64,000 bases of DNA from Synaphobranchus kaupii (lineage: Eukaryota; Chordata; Actinopteri; Anguilliformes; Synaphobranchidae). Shown here in pieces: positions 1 to 10,431 of this stretch (the stretch's first letter is position 1; each line of letters starts with the position of its first letter). Made by a program: the position numbers and the translations under genes. The stretch is taken from contig CM056378.1 in assembly GCA_029718625.1 (NCBI GenBank), positions 58,613,027 to 58,677,026 of the forward strand, read 5' to 3'. The notes under the pieces are model-generated. The model was not told where the DNA came from and did not search any database. It worked only from the letters and a program-made list of their open reading frames with translations.

Positions 1-394
1 AGTTTGTTGTACATTATAGTAGTGAATCGTGCCTTGCTCTGTTTGGTACTTTGTGTTCAATAAACTATTACATTTATCCAAGATTGCCTGTATTAATGTT
101 GCTCTTGTGTTGAACTGAATCAGCCAATGCTAATCGCAGGGATTCCCCAAAATGCCTTCAGCTTCTAGCTGGATCATTTATATTAATTCGGTATCAACTG
201 AGTACATGATATTGTGATTTTGCTAAGACAAGTTACCAATTTTTAGTTAGTATATCCTCTTTTGAGAATAATATATACATTTTATGAGACTGATTTATTA
301 TACAAAACCATGCCACCAGTTGTATAAGGATGGTAGTGGCGTATCGCAGTACATAAGTGACGCCCCGTGTATAAATAGAGGTATGTCCCCTACA
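1..394 (+). mobile_element. LTR-like 3' end (R-U5-like), cut by window edge
   Basis: AT-rich stretch with a poly(A) signal AATAAA near 60 and an end (CCCCTACA, to 394) followed directly by TTTTTGGTGCCCCGCG. That sequence resembles a tRNA primer-binding site just inside a 5' LTR. The ending pattern (short TATA-rich run, AGAGGTAT, then TACATTT + GGTGCC) recurs at the ends of the direct repeats at about 19.6 and 25.1 kb, so these look like relatives. No coding sequence remains downstream and the 5' half is outside the window. The retroelement class is not recognised. Confidence 0.35.
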
Positions 395-1067
395 TTTTTG
401 GTGCCCCGCGTACGGACTCTGATGATTGAGAGATCATGTTACTGATCATCTTGCTCATTGCTATCAGACTCGTACCTGGTCGCTACATTTTGGTGCCTCA
501 TGTATAGATTTAAATGAATATTCCCTCTTTTCTGTTTAAGACTTACTCTTTCAGATAATTATGTCACCAACACAACCGTGCCACATTATCTGGAACTCTG
601 TGGTCGTAGGCTAACAGCTAATAGACCTCTAAATACACTCGAAAAGAGGGCTGATTTTATCATCTAATCGTACATGCAACTTCAAATTGCTGTTAAACAT
701 GCGCAAATGTGTGTAAGCAACATATAATAAGCTATACACGTCAATATATAGTATACTAGTTTCTTCTTCACTAATAATTTAGTTGTACGCATTATTCAGA
801 TTACGTTTACTTACCTAAAGTGTATCTTAAAACATCTTTTTAAGAACACTCTACCATGTATGCGGGGAAAAGACGTATACAATCATGTTAAAAAGTAAGT
901 ACACCCTCAAACGGAAGTCAGTTTTTGACACATCTGGACACAAGTTTATTTTATTTTAATTTCAACTTTATTGATTGATTAAGGTACACTAATTCAACAA
1001 ATGATGCTAAAAAAAAAGTAGACTTTGGAATCACTTAAGCAATTGAAATGAACATACATGCAAATTC
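395..1067. other. Unassigned AT-rich sequence
   Basis: A second primer-site-like motif (TACATTTTGGTGCC) lies at about 484-497. Beyond that I see no open frame, repeat boundary or RNA gene here. The stretch ends at the left terminus of the palindromic MITE. Confidence 0.5.
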
Positions 1068-1119
1068 CTGAGCCGTTTGCTCCACCGTCGCAACTTCGGA
1101 TTGCTGTTTGATTCGGTAA

Positions 1120-1292
1120 TGTCATGTACTGAGAGTTGGCACTAATGTGTATCCGTATGTATGTGACGTCACCACAGTTCAGGCCTTCACTAAATGCGCA
1201 CCAAGCAAGCAGAGTGGAAGCATCCGTGTGGTTTATTGATTTAATTCGTAGTAACGCCTAATTAAGTACTAAGGTGGAAACGGAACAGAACA
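1120..1292 (+). repeat. 5' LTR of gypsy element
   Basis: 173 bp, TG...CA ends, directly repeated at 5560-5732. It is followed at 1293 by TTGGCGGCGAGGATGC, which sits where a primer-binding site belongs. I do not recognise the matching tRNA. Confidence 0.95.
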
Positions 1293-1369
1293 TTGGCGGC
1301 GAGGATGCACAGGACTTAAGCTAAGTTGAGATATAGGCTACAAGTTTAGCAGACAGTTTAGCAAGCAAC

Positions 1370-2419
1370 ATGGACAGAAATGGTGTGTCAAAGTTTGATT
1401 GCTATTCCGACCCAGCGACACTGGGGCCAAGGTGGACAAGATGGCTAACGTCATTTGAACTTTTCGCTGATGGAAAGGGGCTAATCATCAAAGCGGACAC
1501 GGACGCTGCAACGAAACAGCGACGAAGAGCACTACTTTTGCATCTTGCAGGGCCAGACACGCAGGACATTTTTTCGACTTTGGCGAACACGGGAGGTGTG
1601 GCTGATTATGCCGCTGCTGTCACAGCTTTGAATGGATATTTTGTGCCCCAAGTGAACGCTGCTTTTGCCCGTCAGACATTTCACAAATTCTCGCAAAATC
1701 CAGGTGAGACTGTGCAACAATTTGCCACTCGTTTGAGACGTGCAGCACAAGACTGTAATTTCGCTGCAGATAAGGACAATCAGATTAGGGATGCAATTGT
1801 AAGCAAATGCACGTCGAGCTATATTCGCCGTAAACTTCTAGAGGAAGGACGTGATTTGTCACTTGCCCGCACACTTGAATTAGTAGCGCAGTGCGAGCAA
1901 ATTGAGGAGCAAATGTCAGCTATGTCTGTAAATGAGAGGAAGACAGAAGCAGCAACTGTTAATCGGATTGGACAAAAAGGAGGAAAATATCAGAGAAGTG
2001 GAAAGTGGAAACCAAGCGCGGAGAAAAACAAAACAGACAGACTGTGTTATCGGTGCGGTCATGCACATCATTTTGGGAAAGACCCCAAATGCCCCGTGCG
2101 TGGTCAAACATGCCACAAGTGTAATGGTAAAGATCATTTCTCGAAAGTCTGCAAAATAAAGGGCTCAGGAAAACAAACAGTGAATAATGTGAAGGTGGAG
2201 CAGCACGATTATTCTTTTGTGCTGAGTGACAATGACAGGTCAGAGAGACTTAACATGGACGTGGGGGGAGTTAATTTGAGAATGCTCATTGACTCTGGAG
2301 CTACCTGTAATGTTGTGGATGAGAAAACATGGGAGGGCTTAAAATCAGAGAACATTAAATGCCACTCATATGTCCTAAAAGCAGAAAGAAAACTGTACTC
2401 CTATAGGAGATCGTGTTGA
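1370..2419 (+). CDS. Gag-protease polyprotein, gypsy element
   Basis: A 349-residue frame, starting at the first ATG after the leader. Residues 1-190 form a Gag-like helical capsid region. At about 224-262 lie two zinc knuckles: CYRCGHAHHFGKDPKC (an expanded CCHC spacing) and the canonical CHKCNGKDHFSKVC. Both bind element RNA in this family. After them, LIDSGATCNVVDEKTW (about residues 306-321) is the aspartic protease active site (DSGA). The frame then ends early at 2419. The C-terminal protease sequence (VEQAEFIVIRCDGEPLLG) reappears in the next frame from about 2415, so part of the protease is lost with a frame change. The capsid could still assemble, but a complete protease is not made from this frame. 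Confidence 0.9.
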   Translation: MDRNGVSKFDCYSDPATLGPRWTRWLTSFELFADGKGLIIKADTDAATKQRRRALLLHLAGPDTQDIFSTLANTGGVADYAAAVTALNGYFVPQVNAAFARQTFHKFSQNPGETVQQFATRLRRAAQDCNFAADKDNQIRDAIVSKCTSSYIRRKLLEEGRDLSLARTLELVAQCEQIEEQMSAMSVNERKTEAATVNRIGQKGGKYQRSGKWKPSAEKNKTDRLCYRCGHAHHFGKDPKCPVRGQTCHKCNGKDHFSKVCKIKGSGKQTVNNVKVEQHDYSFVLSDNDRSERLNMDVGGVNLRMLIDSGATCNVVDEKTWEGLKSENIKCHSYVLKAERKLYSYRRSC

Positions 2420-2435
2420 ACAGGCAGAGTTCATA

Positions 2436-3929
2436 GTGATCAGATGTGATGGAGAACCGTTGCTTGGAAAAGAAACGGCCATGAAACTGGGCGTACTGAA
2501 AATAGGTGCCGACATATCAGCTGTTACAGACCTGAATCAGTCACTCCAGCAGCAATATCCAACTGTGTTTCAGGGAGTAGGGAAGCTGAAAACAAAACAG
2601 CTTAAGCTATACATCGTCACAGACGTGACACCAGTAGCCCAGCCACTCAGGCGAATCCCATTCAACTTACGGGGGCCTGTGGAGAAGAAAATCAAAGAAC
2701 TCCTGGATTTAGATATCATCAAACCAGTCGACGGACTAACACCATGGGTGAACCCAGTGGTCATCGTTCCGAAAGCAAACTCGGAAATCAGGCTGTGTCT
2801 GGACATGCGTCAGGCGAACCTTGCAATCATCAGAGAGCGGTACCCAATACCAACAGTGGATGAGCTGCTACAGGGAATGAACGGATCGGTGGTGTTCAGC
2901 AAACTGGACTTGAAGTGGGGCTACCACCAGCTGGAGCTGACCCCAGAGTCACGTGAGATCACCACATTCGCCATCCACAACGGGGTCTATAGGTACAAAA
3001 GACTTCTCTTTGGTGTGTCATCTGCCAGCGAACAGTACCAGCATGAGATAGCCGCTGCTCTGGCTGGAATAGAGGTCCATGCAAGGGATCAAGAGACACA
3101 TGACAAACGCCTACACACAGTCATGAAAAGACTGGAGGAGTCTGGATTGACACTGAATCCTGACAAGTGTCAGTTCAACATGGATCGTCTTGTCTTCATG
3201 GGAATCTTGCTGTCAGAGAAAGGAATCGGACCTACAGAGGAGAGAGTGAGAGCCGTGAGCGAAGCCAGAGAACCGGAGAATGCCTCTGAGGTGAGAAGCT
3301 TCCTAGGTCTTGTAAGTTACAGCAGCAGATTCATCCCACAATTCGCAACATTGTCAGAGCCACTGCGACGCCTGACGTGGAAAGACATTCCATTTAGCTT
3401 TGGGCTAGAACAGAAACAGGCGTTCGAAGCGCTCAAAGATGGCTTGGCAAAAGCAGGGACGCTAGCCTACTTTGATAAAGACGCGCCAACCAAAGTAATC
3501 GCAGATGCGGGTCCAGTGGGCTTAGGGGCGGTCTTAGTACAGAGTCAGAAAGGGGAGATGGTTCCTGTGTGTTATGTTAGCCGCGCCCTAACAGACTGCG
3601 AACGCAGGTACTCTCAGACAGAGAAAGAGGCCTTGGCTCTTGTATGGGCTTGCGAAAGACTACATCCATACGTTTATGGGAGACAGTTTGATTTGATCAC
3701 AGACCATAAGCCGTTAGAATCCATCTACAGTCCCCGCTCGAAACCATGTGCCCGTATAGAGCGATGGGTTCTTAGGCTACAGCCTTATGACTTTAGAGTA
3801 GTACACATTCCGGGCAAAACCAACATATCCAACATAACAAAACCAAAAATCCTTTGTCACGCCTGCTGGGGGACAGTGTGTTGGCAGAGAAACATGCACA
3901 TGGGTCGGACGAATATGTCAGGTTCGTAG
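2436..3929 (+). pseudogene. Reverse transcriptase-RNase H, gypsy element, catalytic box deleted
   Basis: The frame carries the protease tail, then a gypsy RT (PVAQPLRRIP, WVNPVVIVPK, RLCLDMRQAN, FSKLDLKWGYHQLEL). The next expected block, the F/YxDD catalytic box, is absent: AALAGIE runs straight into VHARDQETHDKR, consistent with an in-frame loss of roughly 8-10 codons at about 3070-3082. Downstream the connection and RNase H are well preserved (DAGPVGLGAVLVQ, YSQTEKEALALVWACE, LITDHKPLE). After GKTNI the frame runs into unrelated residues and stops at 3929, and the true continuation is in another frame. The RT cannot be catalytically active as read. Confidence 0.9.
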
Positions 3930-5260
3930 CGGTGAGTGCTACACCCAAAGCACTGACTACCCGCGAGGTTGAGGAGGCATCAGCTAGTGATGAGGAGCTG
4001 GTTGAGGTGCGTAAGGCCATTGAAAGTGGACACTTTGAGAAGTGCACAGCTTATGCACTAATAGCAAGTGAGCTGTGTGTAATTGGACAGCTAGTTCTAC
4101 GCGGAACACGCATTGTGCTGTCACAGGCATTACAGGCACGAGCTCTCTCACTGGCTCACAAAGGTCACTTAGGAATCGTAGGAACTAAGCAGCACCTCAG
4201 AAGTAAAGTCTGGTGGCCAGGCATGGACAAAGCAGCCGAGAGGCATTGTAGGTCATGCCACGGTTGTCAAGTCGTTGCCCGCCCAGACGCACCCGAACCT
4301 TTGAGACCGACACCATTACCAGAGGGTCCCTGGCAAGATGTTGCCACTGATCTACTTGGACCTCTGCCGACAGGTCATTCAATCTTAGTTGTCGTGGACT
4401 ACTACAGCCGATACTATGAGTACGATGTGTTGACGTCCACAACTACAACCAAAGTGATAGACAGTCTGGAGTCAATCTTCAGCAGACATGGACTTCCTGT
4501 CACACTGAGGTCAGATCAGGGTCCTCAGTTCAAGTCAGACGAGTTCAGCAACTACTGCGAAAGTAATGGAATAACACACGTGAAAACGACGCCAAGATGG
4601 GCGCAAGCCAACGGCGAGGTTGAACGTCAGAACGCCTCGCTGATGAAGAGGATTCGGATCGCTGAGTCAGAAGGACTCGATTGGAAGCGAGAACTCAGGA
4701 AGTATGTCACCGTATACCGGAGCATTGATCACGCAACCACGGGAAAGAGCCCCGCAGAGTTGCTCTTCAACCGAAAGATAAGAGGGAAACTGCCAGACAT
4801 CTCAACAGCACACGCTGACCTGGAAGTACGAGATCGAGATGCAGAGCAAAAAGGAAAGTCAAAGATCTACGCTGATGAACGGCGTGGAGCCAAGTACTCA
4901 GACGTGGACGTCGGTGACACTGTCCTGGTGAAACAAGAAAAGACTGACAAACTCACAACACCATTCAACACAACGCCACACAAGGTGGTGAGCAAAGCGG
5001 GGAGCCAAGTCGTTGTTGAATCTCCAACAGGAGCGAGATATTCAAGAAATACAACGTTTGTAAAGAAATACACCAGTGCCCGTGAGACACCCGCTGAAGA
5101 GGAAACACCACAAGGTGCTGAGGACAGCACATCAAACAGAGAGACACCAGTTGTTCAAACCCCTGAGCAAAGCATCACCAACTCTGGAATCTCAGAGACA
5201 CAAAGACCTCAAAGAGTGAAGAGAATGCCACAAAAGCTGACTGACTTTGTGATTAAGTGA
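3854..5260 (+). CDS. Integrase, gypsy element
   Basis: A 468-residue frame, overlapping the end of the RNase H frame by 76 nt in a different phase. It begins LSRLLGD, which normally closes RNase H, so it is the shifted continuation of pol rather than an independent gene. An N-terminal zinc-binding HHCC region follows (GHLGIVGTKQHL, CRSCHGCQ). The catalytic core has the D,D-35-E layout: VATDLLGPLP, LRSDQGPQF and NGEVERQN. The C-terminal segment (DVDVGDTVLVKQEK, then SRNTTFVKKY) is the GPY/F-like DNA-binding tail. There is no chromodomain. The integrase itself looks intact, so this copy could have been mobilised only with help for reverse transcription. Confidence 0.92.
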   Translation: MSRLLGDSVLAEKHAHGSDEYVRFVAVSATPKALTTREVEEASASDEELVEVRKAIESGHFEKCTAYALIASELCVIGQLVLRGTRIVLSQALQARALSLAHKGHLGIVGTKQHLRSKVWWPGMDKAAERHCRSCHGCQVVARPDAPEPLRPTPLPEGPWQDVATDLLGPLPTGHSILVVVDYYSRYYEYDVLTSTTTTKVIDSLESIFSRHGLPVTLRSDQGPQFKSDEFSNYCESNGITHVKTTPRWAQANGEVERQNASLMKRIRIAESEGLDWKRELRKYVTVYRSIDHATTGKSPAELLFNRKIRGKLPDISTAHADLEVRDRDAEQKGKSKIYADERRGAKYSDVDVGDTVLVKQEKTDKLTTPFNTTPHKVVSKAGSQVVVESPTGARYSRNTTFVKKYTSARETPAEEETPQGAEDSTSNRETPVVQTPEQSITNSGISETQRPQRVKRMPQKLTDFVIK

Positions 5261-5559
5261 ACTGAGAACTGAGTTATTGATGAACTGGGGATGTGGGGGT
5301 AAAGCTCAATGTTTGAAATTAGTGTTGGTTAGTGGTGCAATGTGAAAGAGACTAGTTTTAAAGTCTGTATATTTTGTTTTAAAGTCTGTATATTTTATTT
5401 TAAAAAAGACTAGTTTTGTAAGTCAGTATATGTTAACAGAGGGTTAACATTTTTGTTTATGCTAATAAGCTGAAAGTGTGATTATTACACGTTATGTTGT
5501 TTACATGATTACAAAATGATTGAGAATAACTTGAAGTTTATTTCCCAGGAAAGGAGGGA
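5261..5559 (+). other. Gypsy 3' untranslated region with polypurine tract
   Basis: Non-coding spacer between the integrase stop and the 3' LTR. A short TTTTAAAGTCTGTATATT repeat occurs twice near 5355-5400. The last 12 bases (AGGAAAGGAGGG) are the polypurine tract that would prime plus-strand synthesis. Confidence 0.8.
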
Positions 5560-5732
5560 TGTCATGTACTGAGAGTTGGTACTAATGTGTATCCGTATGT
5601 ATGTGACGTCACCACAGTTCAGGCCTTCAGTAAATGCGCACCAAGCAAGCAGAGTGGAAGCATCCGTGTGGTTTATTGATTTAATTCGTAGTAACGCCTA
5701 ATTAAGTACTAAGGTGGAAACGGAACAGAACA
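5560..5732 (+). repeat. 3' LTR of gypsy element
   Basis: 173 bp, two differences from the 5' LTR. Followed by the GGTAA target duplication and the second half of the palindromic MITE. Confidence 0.95.
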
Positions 5733-5984
5733 GGTAAGTTATGTTGAATTAATTTCACTCACACGACTTCTGAAATATGATCCAATCTAGCAATCATGTT
5801 AGATTTTTACGTTGTCTAAATAACGTAACGTTTCAAATTCATTGAACATAACTTACCGAATCAAACAGCAATCCGAAGTTGCGACGGTGGAGCAAACAGC
5901 TCAGTTCTTCTTCTGTGGTACTGTAAAGTCCCCCGCTTAACTCAAACTATGCCAAAGCTGATGACGTATTTCCGTAATGGTGTG

Positions 5985-6485
5985 TTCCGCATTTGCACTT
6001 CAGGGCCGAACTTTCTTGTTGCTGTGTTTTTCCTTTTGTGTGTTTGTGTTTTGCACTTCAGGGCTGCAAGTTTTTGTTTTTGTGGTTTCGTTTTGTTTTT
6101 GTGTTTTGCGCTTCAGGGCTGAAAGTTTTTGTTGTTGTGTTTTTCTTTTTGTGTGTTTGTGTTTTGCACTTCAGGGCTGCACGTTTTTGTTTTTGTGTTT
6201 TGCACTTCAGGGCTGAAAGTTTTTGTTGTTGTGTTTTTCTTTTTGTGTGTTTGTGTTTTGCACTTCAGGGCTGCAAGTTTTTGTTTTTCTGTTTTCGTTT
6301 TGTTTTTGTGTTTTGCACTTCAGGGTCGAACGTTTTTGTTTGTATGTTGCATTTGCACCTCAGGACCACAGGGTTTTGTTTTAGTATGCTGTATTTGCAC
6401 TTCAGGGCCGCAAGTTTTTGTTTTTCCGTCTCAAGTTTTTGTTTTTGCGTTTTCTTTTTATTTTTCCGTTTTGCACTTCAGAGCC
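5985..6485. repeat. Minisatellite with TTTGCACTTCAGGG core
   Basis: At least eight degenerate units, each starting TTTGCACTTCAGGGC(T/C)G followed by a T/G-rich filler of variable length (TTTTTGTTTTTGTG-type). Units are spaced about 35-70 bp. Long open frames in two phases here are artefacts of the repeat (Phe/Val/Cys-rich translations) and are not genes. Confidence 0.85.
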
Positions 6486-7801
<1,316 letters not shown>

Positions 7802-9052
7802 CAACAACATGCCTACAATATTGAGTATTATCATAGCCATAATGTGTCGCACACACACACACATACACAAACACAAACAATTACTCCAGTGCCTGAATTG
7901 GTTTATAATAAGTGGCGGTAATCACTTTTTCAAATATTGACACTTTTCATTTAATGGTCTGCTCAATGATTGAAAGAAAAAAACAACTAAAACACAGTGC
8001 ACATCTTTTTTTCATTTGAACTTTGATATAATTAGATTTAATATAACCTACAATACACAAGGCTTCAATATAACATTTGATAATTAGCAGGATAAATACC
8101 ACAAAACCCCAACAAAATATCCAATAACGTCTTGAGAATAAACTACTGTCTTAAAAGCATGAAGCAAAAACACCCGTCCTGGGTTTTACCAGAGAGGAAT
8201 AGGCCACGTGAGTGTTGTAACTTCGAGGCTGTAACTTAGACAGACAACCGGCTCTTGCAGAATGACTGGAGATCCATGGATTTATCACAAAACAGTTCAT
8301 TAACGTTTCATCACCAGACCGATGAAATCAAGTTTCCCTTATCTTTATTATATTTTGTTTACCTAGGTTGTCAGCACCCAGTACTAGGCTACTGCTTAAA
8401 ACCCGTTATGATTTTGACTATGCAACGAAAGCCAACTTAAAATCTGGTTAGCCCCGGGTAGATTCGCGTCACTATAAGCATAGGCTACGTTATGTAACTT
8501 TAGTTGCTAAGCTAACTGAAAACACTACTAAATAAAAAAACTAATAAAAACAGGGGAAAGCCGTATCTTGTTACCCAATCTAAAATATTTGGTTTTACCT
8601 ACACTGTTGGCATTATCCAATTAACCCTGCTTCGTACAGGAACCTGGAATATTGAAAACGTTCATAGCCATACATTAGCCTACATAACTTTATGCGATAG
8701 GCCACTTTCTGAGTGACCATGTAGACTAGTTAATACCAAGGTAGCAAACGGTTTTCCAAATTAAAGTTTGACCAAATAAAATTGAAATATTTTACACAAA
8801 CCTCTCCATGAGCAACCAGTAGACTGTATCCTTGTGATTTTAATAGCCTAAACGACGTTGAGTCCAATTTACTTACGTTAATAAAAACGTAAAAATAAGA
8901 AATCTGTCACGTTACAACAACAAACAAGTTTTAGAATGCCGAAATTAAATTTGAGTAGGCCTAGGCTATTTGAAGGAAGTTGTACAAACAGCTAGCTAGC
9001 CCTACTTTACGCGTAGCCTAGCCTACGTTTTATTTAGTCCTAAAGCTAGGCA

Positions 9053-9145
9053 TTCTTCTTCTTCTTCTTCGAAGGTGTTTATTGGGGTTTCGCAGCCCAT
9101 CCTACGTTAAAGGGTATTACCGTCACCTAGTGTGCACGTAGCCTA
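9053..9145 (-). mobile_element. 3' tail of a LINE/SINE, minus strand
   Basis: A (TTC)n run followed by GAAGGTGTTTATTGGGGTTT and CCATCCTACGTTAAAGG. Read on the minus strand this is a conserved 3' tail ending in (GAA)n, the form fish retroposons leave after 5' truncation. Exact family not assigned. Confidence 0.45.
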
Positions 9146-9435
9146 ATCAGCTCCTATTCCCCAGACCTTATTAGGAATTGTAACCATAGACTGTATAAAA
9201 ATAGATTGCAACACATTCCCCCTCACCCCCAAAATAGGCTATCCCTCACCGACCCTTCCATCGCCCTCCACTAGCCTATTAATTAGTATTGTCCTTCATT
9301 AACAAAATTAACAAACCATTATTGCCTGCAGTCTCTCTCCAGTCCCACGCACACATCACATCTAGACCTATAGTATACGCGTCTCTCCACCAGCTACAGC
9401 GAATAATTGTGTATAGAGGCGGGCTTCCGCTTCAT

Positions 9436-9515
9436 CATTGTAAAGCGTTTTGAGAAAGGCGCTATATAAATGGAAGGTATTAGGGCCTATTATTTTTTAT
9501 TATTATTAATTCAAT
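9436..9515 (+). mobile_element. LINE/SINE-type 3' tail
   Basis: GTAAAGCGTTTTGAGAAAGG followed by CGCTATATAAATGGAAGG and an ATT-rich repeat. This matches the form of the widespread fish 3' tail that ends L2-type LINEs and their SINE passengers. Only the tail is present, so it is a strongly 5'-truncated insertion. Confidence 0.5.
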
Positions 9516-9735
9516 CCTAAACTAACGTCATAATATTAATATAATATTAATAGCCTAAGCAAAAACACCGTTCTGGGTTTTGCCCGAGAGGAATAGCCTA
9601 GTCTGCACGAGAGGTGTAGGCTAGCTAATTTAGATTTACAACATCACTCACAGAATGAGATCAATGGGGTTATTAGGAAACAGTTAATTAACAGTCCATT
9701 ACCAGACCTATGAAATAAAAAGGCTTCGGTATACC

Positions 9736-10150
9736 GACACCTGGATGACTGAAAACGTTAAATTCAATCCGTTGTGACCGAACCTTATCCCAGCCATAAA
9801 ACCTCCTTTTTCCTGTTCCTCCCCTTAACATGCTTTGCTCTGACAGCTTTCTGTAGCCTAGTTCAGCTAGGCCTGTGTAAAAAATTAAAAAAAAGGTCCT
9901 GTAATAGTAGGCTACTACCTTGTATCCAAGTTTATATCGTTACGGACGGCTTATGTGTGTTAAAATGTATTATAGCTACATAGTTGCGTATAATCAGTTT
10001 TAAATAAATAAACAAACATCTTTGAAACACGTTTTAAACCGCTATTAGCCTAAGTATTGTCATTGCTAAATTATATCTACTATCCTGTACAACTCAACAA
10101 CCCCTGATTACAATGCAGAGTTTAGTTTATTAATTTTTGAGGGTTCACAC
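9736..10150. other. Unassigned sequence upstream of retroviral fragment
   Basis: No LTR ends or primer site could be seen before the gag-like sequence at 10151. One small plus-strand frame (9774-9983) has no recognisable features. Confidence 0.45.
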
Positions 10151-10427
10151 ATGAATGGACAAGCAGTGACAGTGAAAACTCTGATAACGACATAGCACCG
10201 ACGCCACGTTTGAGAGCGTTAACACAAAGACGGGTAGCGGGTGAAATTCAATTCAGTTACAAATAAACTAAGCCCCAAGACATTGACAAGTGGTCGCAGG
10301 ATTTAAAACATCCGCGAGTTGCAGGCATGGACACCTGGGCTAAAATAAATAGTTTGAAGACAATTTATTGTCTTGCATCCGTATGACGGTGTACAATTAA
10401 TGGCCACAGTAATAACTCCCACAGAGG
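10151..10427 (+). pseudogene. 5' part of retroviral-type gag, broken
   Basis: A start codon at 10151 opens a short frame (MNGQAVTVKTL) that stops after 14 codons. From 10279 a second frame reads DIDKWSQDLKHPRVAGMD and stops at 10384. From 10358 a third frame continues without a stop into the TTAA site at 10428. That last frame is the same phase as the gag frame resuming at 13442, so the piggyBac element interrupted this gag. Assigning the 5' pieces to Gag rests on context and composition only. Confidence 0.55.
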
Positions 10428-10431
10428 TTAA

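Larger units (their letters stand above)
1120..5732 (+). mobile_element. Ty3/gypsy LTR retrotransposon, full length, defective
   Basis: Two 173-bp LTRs (TGTCATGT...CAGAACA) bound an internal region coding Gag-protease, RT-RNase H and integrase in gypsy order. The insertion is flanked by a perfect 5-bp duplication GGTAA (1115-1119 and 5733-5737). The LTRs differ at only two positions (c/t at 1140/5580 and c/g near 1190/5630), so the insertion is recent. The internal region is nevertheless broken: a protease lesion with frame change, loss of the RT YxDD box, and a frameshift between RNase H and integrase. Two CCHC knuckles and the absence of a chromodomain suggest a mag-like rather than chromovirus lineage; this is inference. 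A purine tract (5548-5559) precedes the 3' LTR. Confidence 0.95.
1068..5904. mobile_element. Palindromic (fold-back) MITE, split by gypsy insertion
   Basis: The sequence starting CTGAGCCGTTTGCTCC at 1068 is the reverse complement of the sequence ending GGAGCAAACAGCTCAG at 5904. Rejoining at the GGTAA duplication (1115-1119 / 5733-5737) gives arms of about 70 bp with about 3 mismatches and a loop of about 80 bp, so the MITE is about 220 bp without the insertion. There is no coding capacity. Both outer flanks show TTC, but a convincing target duplication is not visible, so the superfamily is undetermined. Confidence 0.75.
8150..9735 (+). repeat. Diverged direct duplication (8150-8345 and 9555-9735)
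   Basis: The block at 8160 (GCAAAAACACCCGTCCTGGG) recurs diverged at about 9560. A second pairing, CATTAACGTTTCATCACCAG near 8300 with TTAACAGTCCATTACCAG near 9690, lies at the same relative offset. The 1.2 kb between the copies is AT-rich and, apart from the two short retroposon tails listed separately, unassigned. Confidence 0.55.
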
